The notes: generated from the sequence alone by a model not told the origin. 64,000 bases of DNA from JARRNE01 sp963824085 (GCA_963824085.1 CAWGNT010000003.1:27066-91065); one strand, 5' to 3'; shown: positions 19,086-27,864, numbered from the stretch's first letter. Numbers and translations: made by a program.

Positions 19086-19438
19086 CGCCCGCATCAGCGG
19101 TTGTCCGCAGACGACCCAAAGCGGACCAAGCTGAGCGTCCCAGGTCACGAGAATCTCAAGGAGGCCCACGTTTGTGGCGGGATTTCCCCAGGTCCGTGGA
19201 CCGAACCGCTTTTACCATGCATGCGGTAATACTTTTTCGGTTGATCCAGATCAGCCCGAGAGTCGCCTTAACCTGCTAGGTCTTTTAGGAAGGTTCAGAA
19301 CGAACCACGGACCGGAGCGGAAATAAGATGCATTCGCCATTCCGCCGTCGCGACCCGTCTTTGAAAGATACAAATATCAGGGTGCTCAAGTAGGAGTGGG
19401 TGGTCCACTGGGGCCCGATTCGTAAAGGGAGATCATTT

Positions 19439-20758
19439 ATGACCCGACGAGAAGTCCTCTCAGCAATGGCGTCTTGTGTTGTTTTGGGCGCGATCCTCAC
19501 TACACCGCTCAGTGCGGGAGCTGCCGATCCAGGTTCGGGACTCAGCCCGGAAGAAAGACTGGGCAAATCTATCTTCTTCGACACAAACCTCTCTATCGAC
19601 AGCAACCAGGCCTGCGCTGCGTGCCATGCTCCGGAGGCAGGCTGGACCGGGCCCCTATCAGACACCAATGCCGGCGGGGCGGTGTACGAAGGCTCGATCG
19701 GGGGGCGATTTGGCAACCGCAAGCCGCCGAGTGCCGCCTACGCAACTCCAAGCCCAGTCCTAGGCTACGTCATTGAGCACAACGAGGCGCTTTTCATCGG
19801 CGGAAACTTCTGGAACGGGCGAGCCACTGGAGAAAAACTGGACAATCCCGCCGCCGACCAGGCTCAGTTTCCCTTCGTGAACCCACTGGAGCAGGCTTCG
19901 CCGGACAGTGCCTGCATCGTTTACAAGGTGTGCACGGCGAGCTATCCCGCGAGCTTCGAGGATGTCTGGGGTGCCGGCGCTTGCGACATCGCCTGGCCCC
20001 ACAACATTGCCAACGAGTGCCGCAAGGAGGGTCGCGTTGTCAAGCTGTCCGCGGAAGACTCGACCAAGGTGAAGATGGCCTACGACAACATCGCCCTCTC
20101 CATCGCTGCGTATGAGGACTCCAGCGAGGTCAACCAGTTCAGCTCCAAGTTCGATCGGACTTTCGCCGGCGAGGCCAAACTGACCCAGCAGGAGCAACGC
20201 GGCTACGCCCTTTTCCGTGGTAAGGCGCTCTGCTCCAACTGTCACATTGCGAATGGGCAGCACGCGCTTTTCACCGACTTCACATATGACAACCTGGGCG
20301 TTCCGCGCAATCCGGAAAACCCCTTCTATGGGGAGCCCGAGTTCAATCCTCTCGGCGCCGCCTGGATCGACCTGGGACTGGGCGGTTTCCTGGAGACAAG
20401 GATGGACTACCAGAAATATGCCTACGCCAACAACGGCAAACAGAAGGTGCCGACCCTGCGCAATGTAGACAAGCGCCCCTATGAGGGCTTCGTTAAGGCC
20501 TACAGCCACAACGGCTATTTCAAGAGCTTGAAGGGCATCGTGCACTTCTACAACACCCGGGACACGAAACCCAGCTGTGAGAGCCAGGGTATCTATGACG
20601 CGACGGAGACAATGGCGCTAGCCAACGACTGCTGGCCGAAGCCGGAGGTCTCGGTAAACGTCAACCATGATGAGTTGGGCGATCTCGGGCTAAGCCCTGA
20701 GGAAGAGGATGCCATCGTGGCGTTTCTGAAGACCTTGTCCGACGGATACGAACCCTAA
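19439..20758 (+). CDS. Di-haem cytochrome c peroxidase (MauG/CCP family)
   Basis: A 439-residue periplasmic enzyme of the bacterial cytochrome c peroxidase/MauG family, which reduces hydrogen peroxide or carries out protein oxidation using two c-type haems. The ATG at 19439 follows GGGAGA and starts a signal peptide ('MTRREVLSAMASCVVLGAIL'). Haem sites are CAACH (about residue 60, 'SNQACAACHAPEAGW') and CSNCH ('GKALCSNCHIANGQH'). 'GNRKPPSAAYATPSP' and 'VPTLRNVDKRPYEGFVKAYS' are family motifs near the haem ligands. The insert between the haems with extra cysteines ('SACIVYKVCTASYP') is longer than in classical CCP and closer to the methanobactin/MbnH-MauG-like branch. A clear terminator follows at 20789. 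Confidence 0.9.
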   Translation: MTRREVLSAMASCVVLGAILTTPLSAGAADPGSGLSPEERLGKSIFFDTNLSIDSNQACAACHAPEAGWTGPLSDTNAGGAVYEGSIGGRFGNRKPPSAAYATPSPVLGYVIEHNEALFIGGNFWNGRATGEKLDNPAADQAQFPFVNPLEQASPDSACIVYKVCTASYPASFEDVWGAGACDIAWPHNIANECRKEGRVVKLSAEDSTKVKMAYDNIALSIAAYEDSSEVNQFSSKFDRTFAGEAKLTQQEQRGYALFRGKALCSNCHIANGQHALFTDFTYDNLGVPRNPENPFYGEPEFNPLGAAWIDLGLGGFLETRMDYQKYAYANNGKQKVPTLRNVDKRPYEGFVKAYSHNGYFKSLKGIVHFYNTRDTKPSCESQGIYDATETMALANDCWPKPEVSVNVNHDELGDLGLSPEEEDAIVAFLKTLSDGYEP

Positions 20759-20788
20759 CCCCTAGCCACCTAGGTACTCTCGGGAGCG

Positions 20789-20818
20789 GAACCCCGGCAC
20801 TCGCCGGGGTTCTTTGTT
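20789..20818 (+). terminator. Rho-independent terminator of the peroxidase gene
   Basis: GAACCCCGGC, a four-base loop ACTC, and GCCGGGGTTC form a perfect 10-bp stem followed by TTTGTTT, 30 bases after the stop codon of the di-haem peroxidase. Confidence 0.9.
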
Positions 20819-20870
20819 TGCCGCGGAACTTCCGCTTTGGCCGTTGTGGGACCGTCGGGCCGAACGATGG

Positions 20871-20908
20871 TTTAGGGACTGTAAAAAATTCTGACACTGG
20901 GCCGGAGG
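20871..20908 (+). repeat. TGTAAAAAATTCTGACA motif, copy 2
   Basis: TTTAGGGACTGTAAAAAATT, then CTGACACTGGGCCGGAGG. It matches the motif at 19051-19085 over about 33 bases, including the flanking GGAG, and lies between the peroxidase terminator and the leftward tyrosine recombinase. Confidence 0.6.
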
Positions 20909-20933
20909 ACGTTTCGCCTCCGGCCAGCGTGAG

Positions 20934-21560
20934 TCAGACCTCGATGTGTTCGGCTATCTCCAGTGCGTCATCGACTTCGACTCCAAGGTAGCGCACAGTA
21001 CTTTCGAGCTTTGTGTGTCCGAGCAGGAGCTGGACCGCTCTCAGATTCTGCGTGTGACGGTAGATAAGGGTTGCCTTCGTGCGCCGCAGGGAGTGGGTCC
21101 CGTAGTCGTATGGGTCCTTGCCAATGAGCGAAATCCATTCCTTCACGATCCGCGCATACTGGCGAGTGGAGAGGTGGCCAGACCGCTGGTGGCGGCTCGG
21201 AAACAGGAAGTCAGTCGCCGCGTGATTCCGCTTTGTAATCCACGCCTGAACAGCCGTCCGCGTCTCCTCCGTGACCTCGAAGCGGACGGGCTGGCCGGTC
21301 TTCTGCTGCAAGACCGTGGCGCGGGAGACAAGATGCGCGCCGTGGGCGACATCGCAGACTCGCAGCCGAACCAAGTCGCAGCCGCGCAGCTTGCTGTCGA
21401 TGGCGAGGTTGAAGAGGGCAAGATCGCGAACCCGCCCGCCAATCTGCAGCCGGATGCGGATGCCCCAGATGTCCTTGAGCGATTTGTGGCCGATCAGCTT
21501 GCCCTTATTCCATGGGACCCCGACCGTGGAGGCCGAAGTCTCGGATGTTTCCTGGTGCAT
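20934..21560 (-). CDS. Short tyrosine recombinase/integrase
   Basis: A 208-residue site-specific recombinase that is essentially a catalytic domain with a short N-terminal arm. The active-site set is complete: Arg in 'DSKLRGCDLVRLRVCDV', the His-x-x-Arg box 'THSLRRTKATLIYRHT', the second His in 'LLLGHTKLESTVRY' and the nucleophile Tyr in the same motif. Most integrases have about 330-400 residues; this compact form lacks a full core-binding domain, as do several small standalone recombinases in proteobacteria. It lies 26 bases from the TGTAAAAAATTCTGACA motif, which is therefore a candidate recombination site. No cargo genes of a complete element are recognisable. Confidence 0.88.
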   Translation of the reverse strand: MHQETSETSASTVGVPWNKGKLIGHKSLKDIWGIRIRLQIGGRVRDLALFNLAIDSKLRGCDLVRLRVCDVAHGAHLVSRATVLQQKTGQPVRFEVTEETRTAVQAWITKRNHAATDFLFPSRHQRSGHLSTRQYARIVKEWISLIGKDPYDYGTHSLRRTKATLIYRHTQNLRAVQLLLGHTKLESTVRYLGVEVDDALEIAEHIEV

Positions 21561-21879
21561 GCTCTGTCACCTCATAGATTGTGAGGAAACAGAAGTCTGC
21601 TCCGGTCTGCGAGGGACGATTGACGACTGGACGGCGCACGACTCTGCGCGGCTCAGGGGGTGTCACCATTTAGCTGACCCCTCGGCGCCGGCTCCTTCGG
21701 CTTCGGCTGCCGCCCCATAGCTGCCGCTCGTGACAAGGCACCGGGGTGACCGCAAAGGACGCACAACAGCCTCTCGCAGCCAACCCCGTGAGTGACTCTG
21801 TGTGGCGAACTGCAGTCACCTACCCGAGCGCCGCGCCGGTGACAACACTGACGGTGTGCCACCGGCGGGTTGGGAGCAC
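21561..21879. other. Intergenic, no supported gene
   Basis: About 320 bases. A minus-strand frame at 21653-21862 contains 'GCERLLCVLCGHPG' (a possible zinc ribbon) but is only 69 codons and unlike any gene I know; it may be the tail of a lost mobile-element gene. Confidence 0.4.
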
Positions 21880-23007
21880 TTAATGGATAGCCAGTCCGTT
21901 GGCCGAGACCGGCGTGTTGGCGTTCGAATTCAACGACGCGAGTCCTCCTTTGTCCTTGATCCTGAAAGCACCGATGGTGGCACTGCCGCCGTTCAGCGTG
22001 TACAGGTTGCGGCCGTCTGGGCTTATCACCATGTCCAGGGGACCGGTGTCTTTGCCGGTATTGCCAGTGACGCCGTTCGGGTCGAGCAGCATGAGCGAGC
22101 CGTCGAAACCGATGCGGTAGCCTGATATCGAGCCACTACCGGCGTTGGTGACGTAGGCGAAGCGACCGTCATTGCTGACGATCGCCCAACAGGCCGCCGT
22201 TTCGGTGGTGCCCTCCGATGCTGTGATCAGGCTTAAGCTGCCATCCTTCCCGAGCTGGTAGGACGACACCGCACTCGCCTCGGTTGCGCCGCCGAATGCT
22301 TCGCTGACAATGACCTGATCACGCTTGCCGATCGCGAAGCCGAACGGCGTGTCACCCTCCGACGCATGGGTGACAGCCGGTCCCGCGACACCCTCAGCGT
22401 CGACCGTAAAGGTGTCGATCACGTTGGTCGCCTTCTCGGTGACAACCAGCACATCGCCGTCCGCGTTGAAGCTGATTTGCGCAGGCCCGGTGTCGTCGTC
22501 GCTGAGCGATTGGGTCGAGCCCGGAATCGTCGTCAGCGCGCCGTCTTCGCCGACGGTGAAGCCGCAAATCGAATCCTTCGTGCCGACCGCACCGCCCGCG
22601 TTGAGGACGTACAGCAGGTTGCGTGAGTAGGTCAGGCTGATCGGTCGGTCACCGCCGCAACCTTCTCGATCCACCAGCGCAAGGCCGTCTTCTTCGACAG
22701 CGAACACCGACACGTCATTGCTGCCGGCGTTGACCACGAACAGCCAGCGGCCTGCAGGGTCGATGATGAGCCCGCTCTGGTTGCCGAGGCCACCGCCTGT
22801 ACCCAAACCGCCGGTGTCGAATTCACCCGCCGGCGTCAGCTTGCCGTTCAGGTTCCGGTCGAACATCACCACCGAGTTCTCCCCGTTGGGATTGCTCATG
22901 GTGTATAGGGCGCCGACGACCTCGTCGTTTGCATGTGCCGAGAGCGGCAACTGGGAAGCGAGCAGTACGCCACCGGCGACCCAGGCGTTTACGCATTTAT
23001 GTGACAT
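21880..23007 (-). CDS. Exported lactonase-like seven-bladed beta-propeller protein
   Basis: The ATG at 23007 has a GAGGGAGA ribosome-binding site and begins a signal peptide of about 28 residues (MSHKCVNAWVAGGVLLASQL, cleavage after SAHA), giving 375 residues; the longer frame to 23133 is rejected. The mature protein is a series of short repeats such as 'QSGLIIDPAGRWLFVVNAGS', 'RPISLTYSRNLLYVLNAGG' and 'PLDMVISPDGRNLYTLNGGS', each ending one propeller blade. This is the YVTN/6-phosphogluconolactonase-like (Pgl/lactonase) fold. Because it is exported and lacks obvious catalytic residues, a binding or scaffolding role in the periplasm is more likely than cytoplasmic lactonase activity. Confidence 0.82.
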   Translation of the reverse strand: MSHKCVNAWVAGGVLLASQLPLSAHANDEVVGALYTMSNPNGENSVVMFDRNLNGKLTPAGEFDTGGLGTGGGLGNQSGLIIDPAGRWLFVVNAGSNDVSVFAVEEDGLALVDREGCGGDRPISLTYSRNLLYVLNAGGAVGTKDSICGFTVGEDGALTTIPGSTQSLSDDDTGPAQISFNADGDVLVVTEKATNVIDTFTVDAEGVAGPAVTHASEGDTPFGFAIGKRDQVIVSEAFGGATEASAVSSYQLGKDGSLSLITASEGTTETAACWAIVSNDGRFAYVTNAGSGSISGYRIGFDGSLMLLDPNGVTGNTGKDTGPLDMVISPDGRNLYTLNGGSATIGAFRIKDKGGLASLNSNANTPVSANGLAIH

Positions 23008-23340
23008 CGACAAGTCTCCCTCGATAAGCGCAGCCGTTTGCTGCAGGGAGGAGGCTAGCGAGACGTGATCGCGGGAAGGTCCCGAGCCAATAACAAATTC
23101 ATCACGAACGTCAGCCGAGCCGCTGGACCACATGCGCGCGCCAGTCCGGCCTCTCCCTCACCGGTCCGAACCTTGGCCTATGGGTCTAACGCTCCGGTCC
23201 GCGCGGAGGCCGCGTCCGGTACACCTGCCGCACCTGCGGCGCGCCCAGCCTCGCCGCCGCAAGCAGCGCCGAGAGGCACAACGTCGCTACAAGCAGCCGT
23301 CCGAGAAAGCGCGCGCCATTGGCGTCGCTTTCATCGGATC
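23008..23340. other. Intergenic stretch upstream of the propeller gene
   Basis: It holds the ribosome-binding site of the leftward propeller gene (23008-23025). The remainder is an Arg/Ala-rich stretch in all frames; a plus-strand 'VRYTCRTCG' (near 23220) hints at a zinc ribbon but has no gene around it. Confidence 0.4.
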
Positions 23341-23600
23341 AACTGGCCAGCGCGTCGTGGCCGGTGACATCCACGTGCGTCAGCGGCTCGGTGAGGAACA
23401 GCAGGACCACGGCGATCGTCGCCGCGGCGATCAGGCCCGTGACCTAGGTGCGTCCGCCGGAGGCGTCGGCCATCGCCGTGCGCGAGTCGGCCGCGCTGAT
23501 GGTGAGCCCTGGAATACGGACGCGGCGATGCTCGCGGCCTCCAGGGCGGCAAACTCCCGGTCCGCGGGATCTCCACGCCCCCGTGAGCGCATCCAAGGGG
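23341..23600 (-). pseudogene. SulP-family anion transporter, internal fragment
   Basis: On the minus strand, 'DPADREFAALEAASIAASVF' is followed, after a one-base deletion near 23511, by 'GLTISAADSRTAMADASGGR', then by a TAG where Gln is expected, and then by 'VTGLIAAATIAVVLLFLTEP'. This run is the helix 8-10 region of SulP sulfate/bicarbonate transporters (normally '..LGAANLAAGLFQGFPVSG', 'ADSRTAVNDAVGGRTQ', 'LVAAATLALVLLFLTEPL'). Only about 80 of about 550 residues remain, with one frameshift and one nonsense codon. It is a dead remnant. Confidence 0.8.
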
Positions 23601-23705
23601 GCATGGCACCGCGATCGACGGGGCGCGTACTCGAGGCGAGCGCTTCGCCTGCTACCTGAACTTTGGCCCAGGGCCCCGGTTACCAACCGCGATCGTGCGA
23701 CGGGC

Positions 23706-24539
23706 TCAGTGGATCTCGGGGATGATCTTGAACGGATAGTCGGGCTCGCGATAGTCGCCCGCCTTCTGCCGCTTCGGAAGCTGCACCTTCTCGCGAGGTG
23801 CCTCCTCGTAGGGGATCCGGCTCAGCAGGTGGCTGATAATGTTGAGACGTGCCTTTTTCTTGTCGTCGGAACGGGCTACGTACCAGGGCGCCCAGGCCGT
23901 GTCGGTGGCCGCGAACATCTCGTCGCGGGCACGCGAGTAGTCGCACCAGCGGCTGTAAGACTTGAGATCCATCGGCGAGAGCTTCCAGATTTTGCGCCCG
24001 TCGTCGATGCGCGCCTCGAGCCGCCGGGTCTGCTCCTCCGTGCTGACCTCGAGCCAGTACTTGATGAGGATGATCCCGGAATCGACCATCAGCTTCTCGA
24101 AACCCGGAATGATCTCGAGGAACCGCTTCGCCTGCTGCTCGGTGCAAAAGCCCATCACGCGCTCGACGCCGGCGCGGTTGTACCAGCTGCGGTCCCAGAT
24201 CACCACTTCGCCCGCCGCCGGAAAGTGCGGTATGTAGCGCTGTCCGTACATCTGGCTCTTCTCGCGCTCGGTCGGCGCGGGCAGCGCGATGACGCGGAAC
24301 ACGCGCGGGCTCACCCGCTCGGTGATCGCCTTGATGGTGCCGCCCTTGCCGGCGCCATCGCGGCCCTCGAACACGATGCAGACCTTGAGCCCCTTGTGCC
24401 GGGTCCACTCCTGCAGCTTCACGAGCTCCACATGCAGCTTGCGGAGCTCCTTTTCATAGGTCTTGGTCTTCATCTTATCCAAAGCGGGCGCTTCTCCCTT
24501 ATCCGCGCCGACCTTCTTCTTGTCGCCCTTCTTGCCCAT
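23706..24539 (-). CDS. ppk2: Polyphosphate kinase 2 (second copy)
   Basis: The ATG at 24539 follows GGGGAGA and starts a lysine-rich tail ('MGKKGDKKKVGADKG'), giving 277 residues; the frame to 24668 adds non-conserved residues. The P-loop is 'FEGRDGAGKGGTIKAIT' (about 57-73), the Walker B 'EVVIWDRSWYNRAGVERVMG', and the lid 'DGRKIWKLSPMDLKSYSRW'. The C-terminus 'VKLPKR..DYREPDYPFKIIPE'-like ending is typical of the class I PPK2 that uses polyphosphate to phosphorylate ADP or GDP. It differs markedly from the PPK2 at 14592-15506, so the two are old paralogues, not a recent duplication. Confidence 0.93.
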   Translation of the reverse strand: MGKKGDKKKVGADKGEAPALDKMKTKTYEKELRKLHVELVKLQEWTRHKGLKVCIVFEGRDGAGKGGTIKAITERVSPRVFRVIALPAPTEREKSQMYGQRYIPHFPAAGEVVIWDRSWYNRAGVERVMGFCTEQQAKRFLEIIPGFEKLMVDSGIILIKYWLEVSTEEQTRRLEARIDDGRKIWKLSPMDLKSYSRWCDYSRARDEMFAATDTAWAPWYVARSDDKKKARLNIISHLLSRIPYEEAPREKVQLPKRQKAGDYREPDYPFKIIPEIH

Positions 24540-24840
24540 TTTCCGGTCTCCCCTGGTTGGTGGCCGCCATGTCGGCGTTGCCGCTGACACGCCGAACGAT
24601 GTGTGACTTTCTCCGCACGAACGCGGCCAATTAGTGCACCATGATGACACGGGTGAGAGCGCTCGCACGAAAATCTGAAAATGTCAGGGCGTTGCACCTG
24701 GTCGAGGAGGATAGTGGCCACAGAGGCCCCGGAGGAAACCTCCGTCATTTCGGAGCTTCTCCGAAAGTCCGGAGCTTGGCCGTCGTAGTCACCGCGGCTG
24801 GACCCTGTATACCGTTCTCATCCGAGTTTTTCGTTTTTCG

Positions 24841-24940
24841 GGGCCGGGTTGCACCCACCGGGGGACGGCGTGAATACATCCCTGTAGCCTTGACGGCAGC
24901 CTCCTTGCTGCCGACACCTCCAGAAGGCGCAACCCGGCCC
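24841..24940 (+). repeat. Dispersed ~100-bp inverted-repeat element, copy 2 (best-preserved ends)
   Basis: It begins GGGCCGGGTTGC and ends with the perfect 12-bp inverted copy GCAACCCGGCCC. Inside are GGACGGCGTGAATACATCCC, TGTAGCC and a GGCAGCctccttGCTGCC hairpin. The order matches copies at 15654, 32435, 61011 and 61468. No open frame is present. Confidence 0.8.
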
Positions 24941-25006
24941 CTACGGCGGCGAAGCGAAAAGTGACGTGAGCTGTGTATATCGCGGTCGGACGGCCCCTCG
25001 ATCGAG

Positions 25007-26012
25007 TTAGAGATAGCGCTCAGCCGCGGTGACGAAGTCCTCCCGGCGGGGAAGATCCCGCGGGGCGATCGCGACAGCCAGCATGACGGCACGTGCAGCG
25101 CGGGCGTTTTGCAGCTCCTGGAGGACGATCTGACGCCCCGATGGGTCAACGGGATCGAGCCGGATGTTCATGGGGCTCAGGCAGAGGTTGACCTTTTGTG
25201 ACCAGACCTGGCGCTCCGCCTCCCCTAGGCGCTCGGCGACCACCTCCAGATGGGCCTTCAGCACGCCCGCATCCGCTCCCAGCTCCTGCAGTTGTCGCGA
25301 GACGGCGTCGAGCTCCGCTTGCAGGCCGGCCTCGTCGGCTTGACCCGCGTCCGGCCGATCGAATGCTCAGCGTGCCGCGCTTCATGGCCTGGAGCTTCCG
25401 CAACAACAGGTCACGCTGGCGCGTGAGATCCGCCCGCTCCACCCGCGCCTCGGTGATCTGGGCCAGGGCCAGGGCGAGCAGGTGGTCGAAGGCACGCCGC
25501 TTGAGGAAGCGCCTGCACTCCTCCTCGCTGGTCCGGGGCTCCAGCAGGTGGTGCCCTGAGAAGCTGACCGTGACTTGGGCCACGTCGCGCCGCACCTGGT
25601 CGCCCACCAGCTCCATCCCGAGGATGTTTCGCTCCTCCCGGCGCGCCAGGAGCAGGGCGGTGACACGCTCGGTACCCTGTCCCTCGGCGCCGGACAGGTA
25701 CTCCGACAGGGCCCTGTCGCGGCCGAAGACCTGCAGCATGTCCTCGGCGGAGGCGAAGAGGGCCGCGAGCCGGAAATCGTTGCGATAGTCGTCGGATCCG
25801 GCCGCCACCGGGGCGGGGATGCCGTCCACCAGGGCCACCACCTGGTCGATCGCGTGCATGACCGGCTCGCGCAGCCGCTTGCGGTAACCCGGGACCAGCC
25901 GTAGCCGGGAGTCGGTGCCGTCCACCGCCCGTTCGATGGCCATGTCGATCAGGGTCTCCGGGTAGCGCCCAACGGACTCGCGGCCACCGAAGATGGACTG
26001 GAAGAGCTTCAC
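25007..26012 (-). pseudogene. Uncharacterised coiled-coil protein, frameshifted
   Basis: From ATG 26012 the frame reads 'MKLFQSIFGGRESVGRYPET' and stays coherent for about 215 residues, rich in charged helices ('LALAQITEARVERADLTRQR'), then turns into low-complexity Arg/Gly after 'GTLSIRSAGR'. In the neighbouring frame the helical pattern continues at once ('QADEAGLQAELDAVSRQLQE', then 'LKAHLEVVAERLGEAERQVW') to 25007. One indel between 25345 and 25362 explains this. The joined protein would be about 335 residues, mainly alpha-helical with a coiled coil in the last third. I do not recognise the family and assign no function. There is an upstream AGGAGGAAAT-type ribosome-binding site. Confidence 0.7.
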
Positions 26013-26291
26013 GGCATTTCCTCCTGTAGGAGAGTTAGACGCCCCGGTCCGACGGCCAGCCCGGCCGCCGGACCGGGGGAGCGGACCTCAATCAACGTTC
26101 ACGACGTGCGATCTGCCGACGGACGGACCACCCTGGACGATGTTATTGCATGCTCTACTTGGCCCTGTGACTGACGGTCCTACAACGTCAAAACCGTGTA
26201 TCCGGTTGACAATCGTTCGAGTCGGTCTCGGGTGTCAGGGAGAAGGCTCTTCGCGCTTCGGTCGCCTCCATGGTGCGGCAATATTGCCGAA

Positions 26292-26471
26292 TCAGCCCCA
26301 TTGCTCGACCCGAAGACCGGTAATCCGTGAAAACTCCCTGACGTTGTTGCTCACAACCGTGACGCCCAATGCCAGAGCATGGGAGGCGATCAGGAGGTCG
26401 TTCGGTCCGAGCGCATCTCCACGTTGGCGCCGTCGAGGGTGCCGATGGTCAGCGCGGGAGACGGCTCGCAT
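26292..26471 (-). pseudogene. VapC-like PIN-domain toxin, C-terminal fragment
   Basis: On the minus strand a 59-codon frame ends 'GPNDLLIASHALALGVTVVS', 'NNVREFSRITGLRVEQWG'. This is the C-terminal third of a VapC-type PIN ribonuclease ('IG.nDllIAahA..lg.tlVTnn..eF.rv.gL.ven'), including the conserved Asp of 'NDLLIA' and the Asn-Asn of 'SNN'. VapC toxins cut tRNA or rRNA and are held by VapB. Here the N-terminal two-thirds are missing or scrambled and no antitoxin gene is adjacent, so this is a dead toxin-antitoxin remnant. Confidence 0.75.
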
Positions 26472-26673
26472 GGCGGAGGCCGATCGCCGCGGGGAGGCTG
26501 ACGAAACCGGTTGTGGCGGACGTCGCTCAGCTCGTCGTTATTGACCGGTATGCCAGGCACAAGAAACACCTACGGGTGCCGCGCCGGCCTTACACCCATG
26601 GAGGTCGAAGCCGGAGCACTCACGAGGCGAGCGAAGGCTGCACCAACACCCGGAGAACGGAGACCCGAGTTTC

Positions 26674-27777
26674 TTACGACGCGGTTTGCGGGGGAATACG
26701 AGGGGCGCCCGGTATCACCTCGGCGTTCTGCCCCCGATGTCGCAGCCAGTGATCCATCAACACGATCGCCAGCATCGCCTCAGCAATCGGCGTCGCCCGG
26801 ATACCGACGCAGGGGTCGTGGCGCCCCTTGGTGACGATCTCCGTGGGGGCGCCTGCCCTGTCGATAGTCCGCGCCGGCAGGCGGATGCTGGAGGTGGGTT
26901 TGAGGGCAATGCGGGCAACAACGTCCTGGCCACTGGAGATGCCCCCCAGAACGCCGCCGGCATTGTTGCTCTGGAACCCTTCCGGGGTCAGGGGGTCGCG
27001 GTGCTCGCTGCCCTTTTGGGTCACACTGCCAAAGCCCGCCCCGATCTCGACGCCCTTGACGGCATTGATGCTCATGAGGGCATGGGCGATGTCGGCGTCC
27101 AAGCGATCGAAGATGGGCTCGCCCAGCCCCGGAGGAACGCCGGTGGCGACCACCGTTACCTCCGCACCGATCGAGTCCCCGTCCTTGCGCAGGGCGTCCA
27201 TGTACGCCTCGAGCTCGGGAACCGTTTGCGCGTCTGGACAGAAGAAGGGATTCTGCTCCACCTGAGCCCAGTCCAATCCCTTGGGTCGGATGGGACCAAG
27301 CTGCGAGAGAAAGCCGCGTACCTCGATACCCAGGCGATCGCGCAGGTACTTCTTGGCGACCCCGCCCGCCGCCACCCGAATTGCGGTCTCCCGAGCGGAC
27401 GAGCGGCCGCCGCCGCGATAGTCCCGCGTTCCATACTTCATCGTGTACGTGTAGTCCGCGTGCCCTGGACGAAACTTCGCTGCGATGCCCGAATAGTCCT
27501 TGGAGCGCTGATCCTCATTGCGGATGATGAGGCCAATCGGCGTACCAGTCGTCTTGCCCTCAAACAGGCCGGACAGGATCTCCACCCGATCGGACTCCCG
27601 ACGCTGAGTCGTGTGGCGCGACCTCCCGGGCCGGCGTCGGTCCAGATCCACCTGGAGGTCAGCCGCGCACAGTGCGAGACCCGGCGGACAGCCGTCCACG
27701 ATACCCCCGATGGCGGCACCGTGACTCTCACCGAAGGTCGTCACCACGAAGAGTCGGCCGAAGCTGTTGCCGGACAT
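26674..27777 (-). CDS. aroC: Chorismate synthase
   Basis: AroC makes chorismate from 5-enolpyruvylshikimate 3-phosphate using reduced FMN, the last step of the shikimate pathway. The 367-residue protein is full length. Signatures: 'FGESHGAAIGGIVDGCPPG' (residues 15-33), 'DYRGGGRSSARETAIRVAAG' (about 118-137) and 'SNNAGGVLGGISSGQDVV' near residue 270, with 'RHDPCVGIRATPIAEAM' near the end. The last ~10 residues are variable. It is flanked by a gene-poor stretch and followed upstream by the TolC-type gene after about 90 bases. Confidence 0.97.
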   Translation of the reverse strand: MSGNSFGRLFVVTTFGESHGAAIGGIVDGCPPGLALCAADLQVDLDRRRPGRSRHTTQRRESDRVEILSGLFEGKTTGTPIGLIIRNEDQRSKDYSGIAAKFRPGHADYTYTMKYGTRDYRGGGRSSARETAIRVAAGGVAKKYLRDRLGIEVRGFLSQLGPIRPKGLDWAQVEQNPFFCPDAQTVPELEAYMDALRKDGDSIGAEVTVVATGVPPGLGEPIFDRLDADIAHALMSINAVKGVEIGAGFGSVTQKGSEHRDPLTPEGFQSNNAGGVLGGISSGQDVVARIALKPTSSIRLPARTIDRAGAPTEIVTKGRHDPCVGIRATPIAEAMLAIVLMDHWLRHRGQNAEVIPGAPRIPPQTAS

Positions 27778-27864
27778 TCCCTAAGGTGCTTTCAGGAAGG
27801 AGAAGAAGTCAGTCCCGCAGCCGAGCCGCGGAGACCCTTGCCCAACTCTTCGCCACATCGGTCG

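Larger units (their letters stand above)
18688..19438. other. Intergenic region rich in repeats
   Basis: About 750 bases without a supported gene. It holds a long inverted repeat (18801-18871), two CGACCCAAAG boxes near 19017 and 19108, and a near-palindromic TGTAAAAATTTCTGACA motif at about 19058 whose relative lies after the peroxidase gene. The final 80 bases form the leader of the peroxidase gene, with GGGAGA as its ribosome-binding site. Confidence 0.5.

Noticed and set aside
21653..21862. Possible zinc-ribbon protein of a mobile element
   Set aside because: Only 69 codons, no good ribosome-binding site and no known family; too weak to call.
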